Source: Moraxella oblonga NBRC 102422 | GTDB taxonomy: Bacteria; Pseudomonadota; Gammaproteobacteria; Pseudomonadales; Moraxellaceae | Length of the DNA stretch: 53,654 nt | Direction: 5' to 3' | Assembly: GCF_001598275.1 (NCBI RefSeq) | Contig: NZ_BCYQ01000016.1 | Location: 1 to 53,654, forward strand | Shown here: one piece after another, positions 43,446-51,451 of the stretch | Layout of the letters: every line of letters begins with the position of its first letter | Position numbering within the stretch: the first letter of the stretch is position 1 | Position numbers and translations under genes: made by a program | Notes under the pieces: model-generated | Seen by the model: the letters and a program-made list of their open reading frames with translations, nothing else | Told to the model about the DNA's origin: nothing | Database searches by the model: none

Positions 43446-43877
43446 TCACAAATCAAAAGTCTCAATCACATTGACATGCAAACGCACCTCAACATTGCCA
43501 CGAGTGGCATTAGAATATGGACAAACTTCGTGAGCTTTTGTAATCAGCTTTTTGGCATCATCAACGCTAATCCCCTCAACGGTAATGGTGATGTCCAAAT
43601 CTAGGCTAAATGCACCATCTACTTTTTGACCAATGCCCACCGCTACGGTTGTGGACGATTTTTTTGGTTTGATGTTTAGCGTTGGGGCAACGTGGTTCAT
43701 CGCACTGTCAAAACAAGCGGCATAGCCCATTGCAAACAGCTGTTCTGGGTTGGTGCCAACTTTACCGCTGTTATTTTGGAAGCCGACCAAATCAAAGCCG
43801 ATAGAGCCGTCATCAACTTGAGTGCGACCATCTCGCCCGCCTGTGGCTGTTGCTGAAGTGTGATAAAAAATTTTCAT
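43446..43877 (-). CDS. ohr: organic hydroperoxide resistance protein (Ohr)
   Basis: A 143-residue OsmC/Ohr-fold thiol peroxidase. Both catalytic cysteines are present, in GYAACFDSAM and in HEVCPYSNATRGN, the latter motif being typical of Ohr rather than OsmC. It reduces organic and fatty-acid hydroperoxides in the cytosol. No ohrR gene is adjacent; an ATTG-TACG-CAAT inverted repeat (43936-43947) about 60 bp upstream could be an operator. Confidence 0.95.
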   Translation of the reverse strand: MKIFYHTSATATGGRDGRTQVDDGSIGFDLVGFQNNSGKVGTNPEQLFAMGYAACFDSAMNHVAPTLNIKPKKSSTTVAVGIGQKVDGAFSLDLDITITVEGISVDDAKKLITKAHEVCPYSNATRGNVEVRLHVNVIETFDL

Positions 43878-43935
43878 AACATATTCCTTATAAAGGTTTG
43901 GTTAAATTGATAGATGTATTATAGCCTAAAATTAA

Positions 43936-43947
43936 ATTGTACGCAAT
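43936..43947. promoter_or_regulatory. inverted repeat upstream of ohr
   Basis: ATTG-TACG-CAAT in an A+T-rich promoter region; a possible MarR/OhrR-type operator, but only one copy is seen. Confidence 0.35.
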
Positions 43948-43985
43948 AATTTTTTGTAAAATTTTTTAGACCATTTAAAATTCCC

Positions 43986-44020
43986 AAAAAAACACCGCTT
44001 TTGTGATAAAAGCGGTGCTT
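43986..44020 (-). terminator. CACCG/CGGTG terminator
   Basis: Stem AACACCGCTTTT/AAAAGCGGTG(C)TT, just before the stop of the minus-strand lipoprotein gene (downstream in its direction). Confidence 0.8.
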
Positions 44021-44026
44021 ATGGAC

Positions 44027-44446
44027 TTACTTCACATCAGTTTCAACCACTTTAAACAGCCCTGCGTGGAACATCACGCCAGCAACTTGATTATCAGGTA
44101 ATTCAGCACGCATTTTGGCGGTGGCTTGTTTGAATTGCTCGGCACTTTGCCAGCGAGCGACATTGACCAGATGAAATTTACCATTTGGGTCAAGGTTTTG
44201 GTGCAAAGTGGTGTTGATGTAGCCGTCTTGGTTTTTTAAAAATGCTGCCGCTTTTTGCCAAGATGCCAAAGCTTCTGCCTCTTTGCCTTTTGGCACTTCA
44301 AAGGCGTTAATCAGTACTACACTGTTTTGTGTCTGCATTGTTTGCTCCTGTGGTTTGATAAATTGACCGCCACCAACGCAAGCCGTTAAGGCACTTGCCA
44401 TTAACACGGTAGCGGATAAAGTAGAAAGTTTTTTAAAAAAAGTCAT
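44027..44446 (-). CDS. lipoprotein with antibiotic-biosynthesis-monooxygenase (ABM) fold
   Basis: About 139 residues. A lipoprotein signal peptide ends in the lipobox LTAC (cysteine about residue 23), so it is anchored to a membrane facing the periplasm. The mature part (VVLINAFEVPKGKEAEALASW, FHLVNVARWQSAEQFKQA) has the ferredoxin-like ABM dimer fold. ABM proteins are usually cytosolic, so a lipoprotein form is uncommon. Of two adjacent ATGs, 44446 is better spaced from GGAG. It is third in the operon with the two membrane proteins below the marR operator cluster. Confidence 0.8.
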   Translation of the reverse strand: MTFFKKLSTLSATVLMASALTACVGGGQFIKPQEQTMQTQNSVVLINAFEVPKGKEAEALASWQKAAAFLKNQDGYINTTLHQNLDPNGKFHLVNVARWQSAEQFKQATAKMRAELPDNQVAGVMFHAGLFKVVETDVK

Positions 44447-44476
44447 CATAAACTCCGTTGGTTAAGAAAATGAACA

Positions 44477-44938
44477 TCATTTGCCCAGCATACGGCTTAA
44501 AATCTTATCACCCTTGATGTGATGAACCGCAACCATTGCAATATGCCCCACTATCAATATTAAAAACACCCAAGCCAGCGTGCCGTGCCATTGATTGCCA
44601 AGCTCAATCAAGGCTTGATTGTTCTGGGCGTATCCTGCCTGACGAGCCATACCGATTGCAGGTACGATAAACATTAAGCCATACAAAGCCAGATGCCCAA
44701 GTTTGGCAAAGGGAGAATTTGGGGGCGATTTTTTGCGTTGGCTGATTGCCCAAACAATCCGAACCACCGTCAAAGCCAACAATAAAATGCCAAGCGCTTT
44801 GTGCGGATTCATCAAAAATTTCAAACCCTCATCAATATTCCACGCCACAGCCGTGCCAAACATCGCCAAATAACACACCGCCATTGCCCAATGCAGATAA
44901 CGGCTGACTTTGCCATAAGAATGATTTTGTGTGTTCAT
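44477..44938 (-). CDS. cytochrome b561
   Basis: A 153-residue four-helix di-haem membrane protein. Histidines in SRYLHWAMA, NPHKALG, HLALYGLM and VGHIAMVAVHH fit b561 haem ligation. By family (E. coli CybB/YodB) it oxidises quinol or passes electrons to superoxide or small acceptors in the inner membrane. It lies between an unknown four-helix membrane protein and an ABM lipoprotein on one transcript, apparently controlled by the divergent MarR regulator. Confidence 0.88.
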   Translation of the reverse strand: MNTQNHSYGKVSRYLHWAMAVCYLAMFGTAVAWNIDEGLKFLMNPHKALGILLLALTVVRIVWAISQRKKSPPNSPFAKLGHLALYGLMFIVPAIGMARQAGYAQNNQALIELGNQWHGTLAWVFLILIVGHIAMVAVHHIKGDKILSRMLGK

Positions 44939-44951
44939 TTGTTTTCCTTTA

Positions 44952-45401
44952 TTACGCTTTTTTCGGTTTTCTGATATTCAAACCGTCTTTCATAGACAAG
45001 CCCATCAGCACCAAATTGACAAACCCTGCCACAAGTTCCACCGCTTGTATGCCATAAAACACGCCATCAAATTGCCCCAAATTCGCCTTGTGGCACAAAT
45101 AAAAGGCACAAGGCAGCAAAATCAGCAAACCATTCACAGCGATAAACGGCATTCGTTTTTTCTTGGTGACAATGTTTGGGTGTTTGGATTTTCCGCCCAT
45201 TTTAAAGCCCGTTACCCCAGTCAAAGCCATCGCCACAATCAACACAAACACGCCATAGCTAATCGCATTTTTGACCGCCACCACCGCCATTTGCGACAAA
45301 AACAGCTCGCTTATCAGCGTACTTGTCCAAAAGCCAAAAATGCACAAAAAAGCGGTGCGACTGGCGATTAAATGGATTTTTCTTAACATTTCACGGTTCA
45401 T
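44952..45401 (-). CDS. four-helix membrane protein of unknown function
   Basis: About 149 residues with four predicted transmembrane helices (AFLCIFGFWTSTLI, YGVFVLIVAMALTG, AVNGLLILLPCAFYL, VELVAGFVNLVLM) and a lysine-rich C-terminus. I do not recognise the family. It is first in the operon, 13 bp before the b561 gene, and its promoter region contains the three ATAGC-type palindromes shared with the divergent marR-type gene. Confidence 0.65.
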   Translation of the reverse strand: MNREMLRKIHLIASRTAFLCIFGFWTSTLISELFLSQMAVVAVKNAISYGVFVLIVAMALTGVTGFKMGGKSKHPNIVTKKKRMPFIAVNGLLILLPCAFYLCHKANLGQFDGVFYGIQAVELVAGFVNLVLMGLSMKDGLNIRKPKKA

Positions 45402-45436
45402 CATCTTTTCCTTGCGGGGGATATTTGTTAAAATAG

Positions 45437-45495
45437 ATAGTAAGCTATCAAACTAAAAACAGTATAGCACGCTATGTTTTTAAATAGCAAGCTAT
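45437..45495. promoter_or_regulatory. three palindromic operators for the MarR regulator
   Basis: ATAGTAAGCTAT (45437-45448), ATAGCACGCTAT (45464-45475) and ATAGCAAGCTAT (45484-45495): three copies of ATAGYAMGCTAT, 27 and 20 bp apart, between the divergent membrane-protein and marR-type genes. Confidence 0.85.
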
Positions 45496-45549
45496 ATTTT
45501 TAAGTTTGATAAAATTTTTTGTTACCCATTTGATAAATAAAGAGATTTT

Positions 45550-45987
45550 ATGAAACGCTTACAATCTGCTGGCTATTTGATGAACCACATTGCCCGCCAA
45601 TTTGCCATTTTGCTACACGAAGGCTTAAAACCTTTGGGGATTAGCCCTGCCCAATTTCCGATTTTGCTTACCTTGTGGGAGACGGACGGTTTGAGCCAAA
45701 ATGAACTGGTGGAGATTGCCGATGTCGCCCAAGCCACCATCGCCAACACTTTGGCACGAATGGAGCGAGACGGACTGATTGAACGGCGTGAAAACCCCAA
45801 AGATGCCCGAAGTCGGCTGATTTTTTTGACCGACCACGCCAAAGCCTTACAAGAGTCCGCCACCCAAATCGCCCAAAACATCAATATGGGGGCATTGTCG
45901 GTGCTGGATAATGAGGAAAAAAGCGCTTTTTTGCTGATGCTAAATAAGGTGCTGGCAAAACAAAAAGAGATGATACAGAGGGGATAG
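45550..45987 (+). CDS. MarR-family transcriptional regulator
   Basis: A 145-residue winged-helix regulator: GISPAQFPILLTLWETDGLSQNELV, then VAQATIANTLARMERDGLI (recognition helix) and RRENPKDARSRLIFLT (wing with the DxR signature). It lacks the N-terminal cysteine of OhrR, so peroxide sensing via OhrR chemistry is unlikely. Three palindromes upstream indicate autorepression and control of the divergent b561/lipoprotein operon. A DUS-like palindrome lies 4 bp past its stop. Confidence 0.93.
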   Translation: MKRLQSAGYLMNHIARQFAILLHEGLKPLGISPAQFPILLTLWETDGLSQNELVEIADVAQATIANTLARMERDGLIERRENPKDARSRLIFLTDHAKALQESATQIAQNINMGALSVLDNEEKSAFLLMLNKVLAKQKEMIQRG

Positions 45988-45991
45988 GGGT

Positions 45992-46008
45992 TTTCAGGCT
46001 GCCTGAAA
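45992..46008. repeat. DUS-like palindrome (copy 4)
   Basis: TTTCAGGCTGCCTGAAA just after the marR-type stop and before the 3' end of the convergent LLM pseudogene; its position suggests terminator use. Confidence 0.85.
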
Positions 46009-46019
46009 GGCTTTTTTCA

Positions 46020-46955
46020 TCAAAATTGTGTCAAAGCATACTCTGCCAATTCTGTAAGCACTTCATCAGCAGGACGCTGAGTGGGTTTTAAATTGAGTGC
46101 CAAATGTTTCACGCCTTTTTCTTGTTCTTTTGCCCAAAAGTCTGCCAAGCCTTTTGCACCACCACGCAGATAAATGTTGTTAAATAACTGTGCTTTGGCA
46201 TTTTTGTCGTCCAAAACTTCCACAAATTGAGCATAGCCAAATGCTGTGGGTGTGTCTTTTTGGCGTAAATCGGCAAGGGTTTTGATGATGTTTGCGGTGT
46301 CGGCAGGATTCACACCGTGCCAAATCTACGCATCAGGCACATTGGCAAGCCAGTCCATCTCTTGCCTTGCTCGCCCAATCGCCACAATGGGTAAGTGGTG
46401 TTTGGGTTTGGGGAGCAAATCCAAATTGCCTGTTAAATCGCCATAATGTTTGCCTTTGAAATGGGGAAAATCCTGCTCGGTTAAGGTGTTAATCAAATCA
46501 ATGCTTTCACGAAAACGCTCGCTACGAGAGGCAAAATCCGCCCCAAATGCAGGGTATTCCACAGGTCTATCGCCAGAGGATAAGCCCAATAAAAACCGTC
46601 CATTACTGAGCTTATCCACGCTGACCGCAGACTTGGCAATGTGAATGGGACTACGCAAAGGGGCAATCAGCCCTGCCGTGCCAAGGGCGATTTTTTGGGT
46701 GTGGGCGGACAAAAAACCAAGTGTAACCATCGGGTCAAGCCCTTGCCCCACATCGCCAAAATGAGGGTCATAAAACGGCACATCTCGTACCCACAATGCC
46801 GAAAAACCCAAGTTTTCAGCCAGCCGTGCATTGTCGGCAATGGTGGTCAAATTGTCTGGAATGTGATTTTGATAGCCCATAAAGGGGGCAATTAAGCCCA
46901 GTGTTAATTGATTTTGCCCAAAAACTTGGGAGAAAATGGGGGAAAGCGTGTTCAT
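46020..46955 (-). pseudogene. LLM-class flavin-dependent oxidoreductase interrupted by an in-frame TAG
   Basis: One 311-codon frame, full length for the family, is broken by TAG at 46326-46328. The N-terminal two-thirds shows the luciferase-like fold (ENLGFSALWVRDVPFYDPHFGD, QKIALGTAGLIAPLRSPIHIAKSA, RFLLGLSSGDRPVEYPAFG). The context LANVPDA-stop-IWHGVNPAD suggests a lost tryptophan (TGG to TAG). Without readthrough the protein loses about 100 residues and is probably inactive. Its promoter region resembles that of the MDR gene at 53440. Confidence 0.82.
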
Positions 46956-46989
46956 TTTGGCGTACCTGTCTTATTTAAGATAAGGTATT

Positions 46990-47051
46990 TTAAGGGCTTT
47001 TGAGTTTGCTTAAAATGGGATAAATTGAGAAAGTGTTTTGCTAAATTGGCA
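46990..47051 (-). promoter_or_regulatory. promoter boxes shared with the MDR gene
   Basis: Plus-strand TTTTGCTAAATTGGCATAAA (47036-47055) recurs at 53521-53540, and minus-strand TTTTAAGCAAACTCA with TTAAAATACC also has counterparts there. Confidence 0.5.
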
Positions 47052-47155
47052 TAAATAGGACTTATTAGCTATCTCTATCAATAAAAAATAATTGAAATTT
47101 TTTAAATTTTATGCTATTTTATGGAAAATTTTTCCAAAAAATAGATTGAAAATAT

Positions 47156-48418
47156 ATGTTAATCGAGTTTAGCGTGGCAAATTGCCTGTCTTTTGATGAA
47201 AGACAAACTTTAAGTATGGTTAAATCACACAGCGATGAGTTGCCAAATAACGCCTATTCAGTGGAATACGCAAAGGACTTGCATTTGCTACATTCAGTTG
47301 CCATTTATGGTGCAAATGCCAGTGGAAAATCCAATTTCATTAAGGCTTTTCGCTTGATGGAGCAGATTGTTACAACCACATCCCAGCGTGGTGATGAACT
47401 TGATGTAACACCTTTTAAACTTAATCAAAACAATATTACAAAACCCTCTGAGTTTGAAGTAGTTTTTGTGATTGATGGTGTCCGCTATCAGTATGGTTTT
47501 TCGGCAGATAAATACCAAATTTATGATGAATGGCTTTATGCTTATCCAAAAAATCGTCCACAAAAATGGTTTGAACGAGTTTGGATTGATAGTGAAAAAC
47601 GCCATACTTGGCAATTTAGTTCTTTATTCTTAGGCAACAAACGCTTATGGCAAGAATCCACAAGAGATAATGCCTTATTTTTATCTACTGCGGTACAACT
47701 AAATAGTGAGCAATTAAGACCTTTGTTTGATTGGTTTGATGAAACATTGGCATTCATTGGCGTTGGTGGATTAAGCCCCAGTTATACGGCTCAACTATGC
47801 ACAAAAGAACAAAAAAGTGAAATTATTCGCTTACTAAAAACAGCTGATTTTAATATTCACGATATCAAAGTTAAGATTGAAGATTTTGATGAATCTAAAC
47901 TACCTGATGATATGCCTTCCGAGTTAAAGAACCATTTAGTAAAAACCTTAAAAGGAACCAAACAAATTGATAGCATTGAGTTACTGCATTATGACGATAT
48001 GAACAACCCTGTTTATTTTGATTTTGATGAAGAGTCAGATGGTACACAAAAATTCTTTGCTTTTGCTGGACCTATTTTAGATATTTTAATGAACGGTAGA
48101 ATTTTGTTTATTGATGAATTAAATCAAAATCTACATCCCAAGTTAGTGCAATTTTTGGTGGATTTATTTCACAATCCTAAATCTAACCCAAGACACGCTC
48201 AACTTATTTTTACAACACATGAAACTTCTATTCTAAATCAAAATATCTTTCGCAGAGACCAAATTTGGTTTTGCGAACGCAACAAACAACAATCTTCTGT
48301 TTTGTATCCCCTATCTGATTTTAGTCCAAAAAAAGGTAAAGAAAATTTAGAAAATGTTTATTTATCGGGTGGATATGGGGCTGTACCATTTATTGACCAG
48401 TTTGTTTTGGGGCGGTAA
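47156..48418 (+). CDS. AbiLi/RloA-like AAA-family ATPase (abortive-infection system)
   Basis: A 420-residue ATPase of the ATP_bind/OLD-like AAA_15/AAA_21 type. Walker A YGANASGKSN is at residues 51-60, and Walker B reads RILFIDELNQNLHP with the downstream H-loop FTTHETSIL. The long middle domain (about 100-310) is variable in the family. It is immediately followed, 3 bp later, by an RloB/AbiLii-like TOPRIM-type gene, the organisation of the AbiL phage-defence system. The start ATG at 47156 has only a weak Shine-Dalgarno; a TTGAAA/TATTTT promoter pair with 17-bp spacing lies at 47092-47120. Confidence 0.88.
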   Translation: MLIEFSVANCLSFDERQTLSMVKSHSDELPNNAYSVEYAKDLHLLHSVAIYGANASGKSNFIKAFRLMEQIVTTTSQRGDELDVTPFKLNQNNITKPSEFEVVFVIDGVRYQYGFSADKYQIYDEWLYAYPKNRPQKWFERVWIDSEKRHTWQFSSLFLGNKRLWQESTRDNALFLSTAVQLNSEQLRPLFDWFDETLAFIGVGGLSPSYTAQLCTKEQKSEIIRLLKTADFNIHDIKVKIEDFDESKLPDDMPSELKNHLVKTLKGTKQIDSIELLHYDDMNNPVYFDFDEESDGTQKFFAFAGPILDILMNGRILFIDELNQNLHPKLVQFLVDLFHNPKSNPRHAQLIFTTHETSILNQNIFRRDQIWFCERNKQQSSVLYPLSDFSPKKGKENLENVYLSGGYGAVPFIDQFVLGR

Positions 48419-48421
48419 ATA

Positions 48422-49093
48422 ATGGGTAGTGATGATTTATTTAAAAAACGCAAATTACGAGCCGCCAAAGAAAAACGCAAGAAAACTGAAAGAAAGACCC
48501 ACGATAGAGTTTTGATTGTTTGTGAGGGGGAGAAAACAGAACCTTTTTATTTTGAAGGTTTGCGTTCTGCTTATAAATTAGATACTGCAAATATTAAAAT
48601 AACAGGCGATTGTGGTTCTGACCCAATGAGTATTGTTGATAAAGCCATTGAAGAGTATGAAAAATCCAAGCAAGATGGGAATTGTTTTGATAGGGTTTAT
48701 TGTGTGTTTGATAAAGATGCACACCCAAAATATCAGGATGCTATCAATAAAATCAAACAATTATCAACAGGGAAAAACAAAAAGCCATTCTTTGTAGTTT
48801 GTTCTGTTCCTTGTTTTGAGTATTGGTTATTATTACATTTTGTTTATACAACACAGCCATTTTTGGCATCTGGTAAAAATAGTATTGCCGATAATGTCAT
48901 TAAAGAGCTTAAAAAATATATTCCAACCTATGAAAAGGGGCAAGATGATATATTTGTATTATTGCAAGATAAATTGAATTTTGCCATTCAAAATACCAAA
49001 AGAGCCAATCAGGAATCGATAAAAAATAATACGGACAACCCAAGTACAACAGTTATTGATTTGGTAGAATATTTAATAAAATTAAAGCCTTAA
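48422..49093 (+). CDS. AbiLii/RloB-like protein (TOPRIM-type nuclease partner)
   Basis: A 223-residue RloB-family protein. The basic N-terminus (FKKRKLRAAKEKRKKTERK) precedes VLIVCEGEKTEPFYF (E35, E37, E40), the TOPRIM-like glutamate motif, and VYCVFDKD (D97-D99), the DxD motif; CSVPCFEYWLLLHF is another family signature. In AbiL-type systems the ATPase is thought to control this effector, which aborts infection. The effector chemistry is inferred from family. It ends at a strong terminator. The pair is A+T-rich and has no mobility gene nearby. Confidence 0.88.
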   Translation: MGSDDLFKKRKLRAAKEKRKKTERKTHDRVLIVCEGEKTEPFYFEGLRSAYKLDTANIKITGDCGSDPMSIVDKAIEEYEKSKQDGNCFDRVYCVFDKDAHPKYQDAINKIKQLSTGKNKKPFFVVCSVPCFEYWLLLHFVYTTQPFLASGKNSIADNVIKELKKYIPTYEKGQDDIFVLLQDKLNFAIQNTKRANQESIKNNTDNPSTTVIDLVEYLIKLKP

Positions 49094-49115
49094 TATCAAT
49101 AAAAGTAACCTCAGC

Positions 49116-49149
49116 AAAACACCGCTTTCATCACAAAAGCGGTGTTTTA
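49116..49149. terminator. bidirectional CACCG/CGGTG terminator
   Basis: Stem AAAACACCGCTTT/AAAGCGGTGTTTT between convergent rloB-like and SDR genes. Confidence 0.9.
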
Positions 49150-49162
49150 TCAAAAATTCAAA

Positions 49163-49945
49163 TCACACATCATCACGGCGAGTCATTGCTCCACCGTCTG
49201 CCGTCCAGATTGCACCCGTTACCCAGTCGGCATTGCTTGAGAGTAAAAAGGCGGCGATTTTGGCGACTTCTTGTGGTGTGCCGTTGCGTCCCAAAGCGTG
49301 CAATTTTTTGAAATTTTCCAACGAATCTTTAACTTGTTCACTTGTGGCAAAGCGTTCAAAAATTTTGGTTTCCACCAAGCCAATCGGCAAGGCATTGACC
49401 CGAATGCCATATTCAGCCAGCTCTGCCGCCATATTTTTGGTCATCGCTTCAAGCCCCAATTTTGCCATTGCATAGGCGGTCATCGGCGTGGATTTGAGCG
49501 GCAGAGACGACAACGCCGCCGTAATATTGACAATAGAGCCTTTTTTGTTTTGGGCAATCAAGTTTTTCACAATCGCCTGATTGATAAAAAACACCGCCTT
49601 ATTTAAATTCAAATAACCGTCATAGGCTTTTTCATCGGTTTCTACAAAAGTATTGGGAAAGTATACCCCAGCCGAATTAACCACCAAATCAATGTCTTGA
49701 TGTTCGGCATTTAACTTGGCAATCAGGCTGTTTACGCTTGCCATATCCAACAAATTGGCAGTAAGTGCCGTGATTTTATCGCCAAAATCTTTGGCAAGCT
49801 CGGCACGGGCATTTTCGGCTTTGGTGGGATTATTGCCCAAAATGAGGGCTTGTCCGCCTTGCGATAACACATATTTGGCAATCTCAAAACCGACACCGCT
49901 TGTGCCACCAACAACCAATAATTTACGATTAGAAAAAGTGTTCAT
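49163..49945 (-). CDS. classical short-chain dehydrogenase/reductase
   Basis: About 260 residues. NAD(P) motif VVGGTSGVGFEIA (TGxxxGxG variant), NSAG, the serine segment NITAALSS and the catalytic YAMAK are all present, with the C-terminal TGAIWTADGG typical of classical SDRs. The substrate is unknown. The ATG at 49945 has AAGGA eight bases upstream. Two TTGCCTAAAAC repeats 21 bp apart lie upstream, matching repeats at the araC-type locus, so it is probably the fourth member of the AraC-controlled redox cassette. Confidence 0.9.
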   Translation of the reverse strand: MNTFSNRKLLVVGGTSGVGFEIAKYVLSQGGQALILGNNPTKAENARAELAKDFGDKITALTANLLDMASVNSLIAKLNAEHQDIDLVVNSAGVYFPNTFVETDEKAYDGYLNLNKAVFFINQAIVKNLIAQNKKGSIVNITAALSSLPLKSTPMTAYAMAKLGLEAMTKNMAAELAEYGIRVNALPIGLVETKIFERFATSEQVKDSLENFKKLHALGRNGTPQEVAKIAAFLLSSNADWVTGAIWTADGGAMTRRDDV

Positions 49946-50003
49946 CAAAGTTTCCTTAAAAAAATAAAGTAAAGATATTATCTTATTTTGGGCGAAAAAT
50001 TGC

Positions 50004-50040
50004 TTGCCTAAAACACGCTAATTTTTGCCTAAAACGCTAA
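50004..50040. promoter_or_regulatory. AraC-type direct repeats before the SDR gene
   Basis: TTGCCTAAAACACGCTAA (from 50004) and TTGCCTAAAACGCTAA (from 50025), exactly 21 bp apart, 60-95 bp before the SDR start. Confidence 0.7.
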
Positions 50041-50047
50041 ATTTAAG

Positions 50048-50374
50048 TTAATCCAAATGCAGGGTATATTGAGCCAATGTGTTTTCAAAATCCGCCACAT
50101 CAATAAACCTTGCCCCACGCCAAGCCTCTTTACCATCTGCAAAAACAAGCAAGGCAGGAGCGGTTAAAATATGATAAGAACTTGCCAATGTTGGTACTTC
50201 ATCAATGCCAACTACACCACTTGCCACATTATCAAAATCATTGATAATTTCATTGATTTTTGGCTTCATCACCGTACAAACGCCACACTTGGGAGCAGAA
50301 ATGTACAAAACAGCAAGGCGATTTTGGGCGATAAAATCATCAATATCCGACAAATTGGACAAAGTTTTCATCAT
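50048..50374 (-). CDS. thioredoxin-fold protein with CGVC active site
   Basis: About 108 residues. The fold is thioredoxin-like, with LYISAPKCGVCTVMKPKINEI in place of the usual WCGPC and a TAPALLVFADGKE cis-proline region. The CxxC can be redox-active but the missing tryptophan suggests a specialised reductase or thiol carrier. Three consecutive ATGs (50377, 50374, 50371) exist; AGGA is best spaced for 50374. It lies between OsmC-like and SDR genes; a TTGCCTAAAACA box is 26 bp upstream. Confidence 0.85.
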   Translation of the reverse strand: MMKTLSNLSDIDDFIAQNRLAVLYISAPKCGVCTVMKPKINEIINDFDNVASGVVGIDEVPTLASSYHILTAPALLVFADGKEAWRGARFIDVADFENTLAQYTLHLD

Positions 50375-50402
50375 CATTTTCCTAAAATAAACGGGCTGAT
50401 TT

Positions 50403-50414
50403 TTGCCTAAAACA
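50403..50414. promoter_or_regulatory. AraC-type box before the CGVC thioredoxin-like gene
   Basis: TTGCCTAAAACA, a single clear copy overlapping the end of the OsmC-like coding sequence. A weaker CCTAAAA occurs 25 bp away but coincides with the ribosome-binding site. Confidence 0.5.
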
Positions 50415-50964
50415 ACAATAACACAATACGATTAACGACTTTTGTACCGTTGGTAAATAAGTCATAAATCGGCGAATGATTTGGGATTTCACCGATTAAG
50501 GCTTTTATTTCCTCATCGCTTGCATTTGCACTTTCTACACGAATGTCCACACGGATTTCGCTGGGTCCATTGCGTACGGCAGGATTGAATTTTAAAAAGC
50601 CGTTTAAGTCAAAATCGGCACTTAAAGTCAAATCAACTGCCGTCAAATCAATGCCCTTGCCAGCCGCCAAAAGGGTTAAAGTGGCGGTGTAGCAACCAGC
50701 CAGCGACTGCAAGGCAAATTCCATTGGCGACAAGCCCGTATCTTTGCCTAAAACAGCAGGTGGTTCATCGCCTACGGTTTCAAATTTACCGACACGGCTA
50801 TTATCCACCACACCGCCTTGAATGCTTTGTTCGGTGCGGGTTTTGACACTCACGCCGCCGTTTGATTGGCTAGATAGCGTTATGGTAAATTGCCCTAATT
50901 TGGGGTCGGCTTTGACCGCATTGGCGACTTCGGCAACTTGGTTTGCATCTACAAAAGGTTTCAT
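50407..50964 (-). CDS. OsmC-family protein lacking the second catalytic cysteine
   Basis: A 185-residue OsmC-fold protein of the YhfA-like subgroup. The first cysteine is present in SLAGCYTATL, but where active OsmC/Ohr proteins have a second cysteine (typically HCP) this one reads NHSPIYDLF, so classical two-cysteine peroxidase chemistry is doubtful. It starts just 10 bp after the stop of the WCPPC thioredoxin gene and is surely co-transcribed, which could mean that it is a thiol-dependent enzyme recycled by that thioredoxin; that is inference. Confidence 0.88.
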   Translation of the reverse strand: MKPFVDANQVAEVANAVKADPKLGQFTITLSSQSNGGVSVKTRTEQSIQGGVVDNSRVGKFETVGDEPPAVLGKDTGLSPMEFALQSLAGCYTATLTLLAAGKGIDLTAVDLTLSADFDLNGFLKFNPAVRNGPSEIRVDIRVESANASDEEIKALIGEIPNHSPIYDLFTNGTKVVNRIVLLLF

Positions 50965-50974
50965 TATTTGTTCC

Positions 50975-51301
50975 TTAAAGCACTTGATTGATTAAATTGA
51001 CTAAACCCGATTTTGGCATCGCCCCTGCACTGCGATGAGTCATTTGCCCATTTTTAAAAGTCATCAGCGTTGGAATGTTGCGTACCGCATAAATGGCGGA
51101 CAACTCTGGGTTTTCATCAATATTGATTTTGACGATTTTGGCTTTGCCTTGATATTCATCGGCAAGCAGTTCAAGGCTTGGGGCAATCATTTGACAAGGC
51201 GGACACCAATCGGCGTAAAAATCCACCAAAACAGGCTCATCGGATTGCAAAACATCTTTGCCAAAATTGGCAGAATTACTATAAATAATGGCGTTGCTCA
51301 T
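50975..51301 (-). CDS. thioredoxin with WCPPC active site
   Basis: A 108-residue thioredoxin. The active site is WCPPC (C33, C36) in VDFYADWCPPCQMIAP; the second proline replaces the glycine of TrxA, which tends to shift redox potential. The remainder (VKINIDENPELSAIYAVRNIPTLMTFKNG) is standard thioredoxin. It is first in the redox operon and divergent from the araC-type regulator, with paired direct repeats between them. Confidence 0.93.
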   Translation of the reverse strand: MSNAIIYSNSANFGKDVLQSDEPVLVDFYADWCPPCQMIAPSLELLADEYQGKAKIVKINIDENPELSAIYAVRNIPTLMTFKNGQMTHRSAGAMPKSGLVNLINQVL

Positions 51302-51349
51302 AATCGTTTCCTAATTAAAAACTTAAATTTGATGAAGGGTATTATAGTC

Positions 51350-51361
51350 AGGCAGCCTGAA
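51350..51361 (+). repeat. DUS-like 12-mer in the trx-araC intergenic region
   Basis: AGGCAGCCTGAA; the surrounding TCAGGC-A-GCCTGA is palindromic. It directly abuts the AraC-type direct repeats. Confidence 0.8.
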
Positions 51362-51367
51362 AACTTC

Positions 51368-51402
51368 TTGCCAAAAACAAGATGATTTTTGCCTAAAACA
51401 AC
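51368..51402. promoter_or_regulatory. AraC-type direct repeats between trx and araC genes
   Basis: TTGCCAAAAACAAG (from 51368) and TTGCCTAAAACAAC (from 51389), exactly 21 bp (two helical turns) apart, in the divergent promoter region. Confidence 0.75.
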
Positions 51403-51451
51403 AAAGTCTGCTAAACTACCCAACACAAAATCCCATAAAAAGAGACAAAAA

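Noticed and set aside
45550-45987. MarR-type gene as OhrR controlling ohr
   Set aside because: It lacks the N-terminal sensing cysteine and its ATAGCNNGCTAT sites are not present before ohr.
47156-49093. PARIS or retron assignment for the ATPase/TOPRIM-like pair
   Set aside because: The second protein has RloB/AbiLii motifs and there is no reverse transcriptase or ncRNA signature; AbiL fits better.
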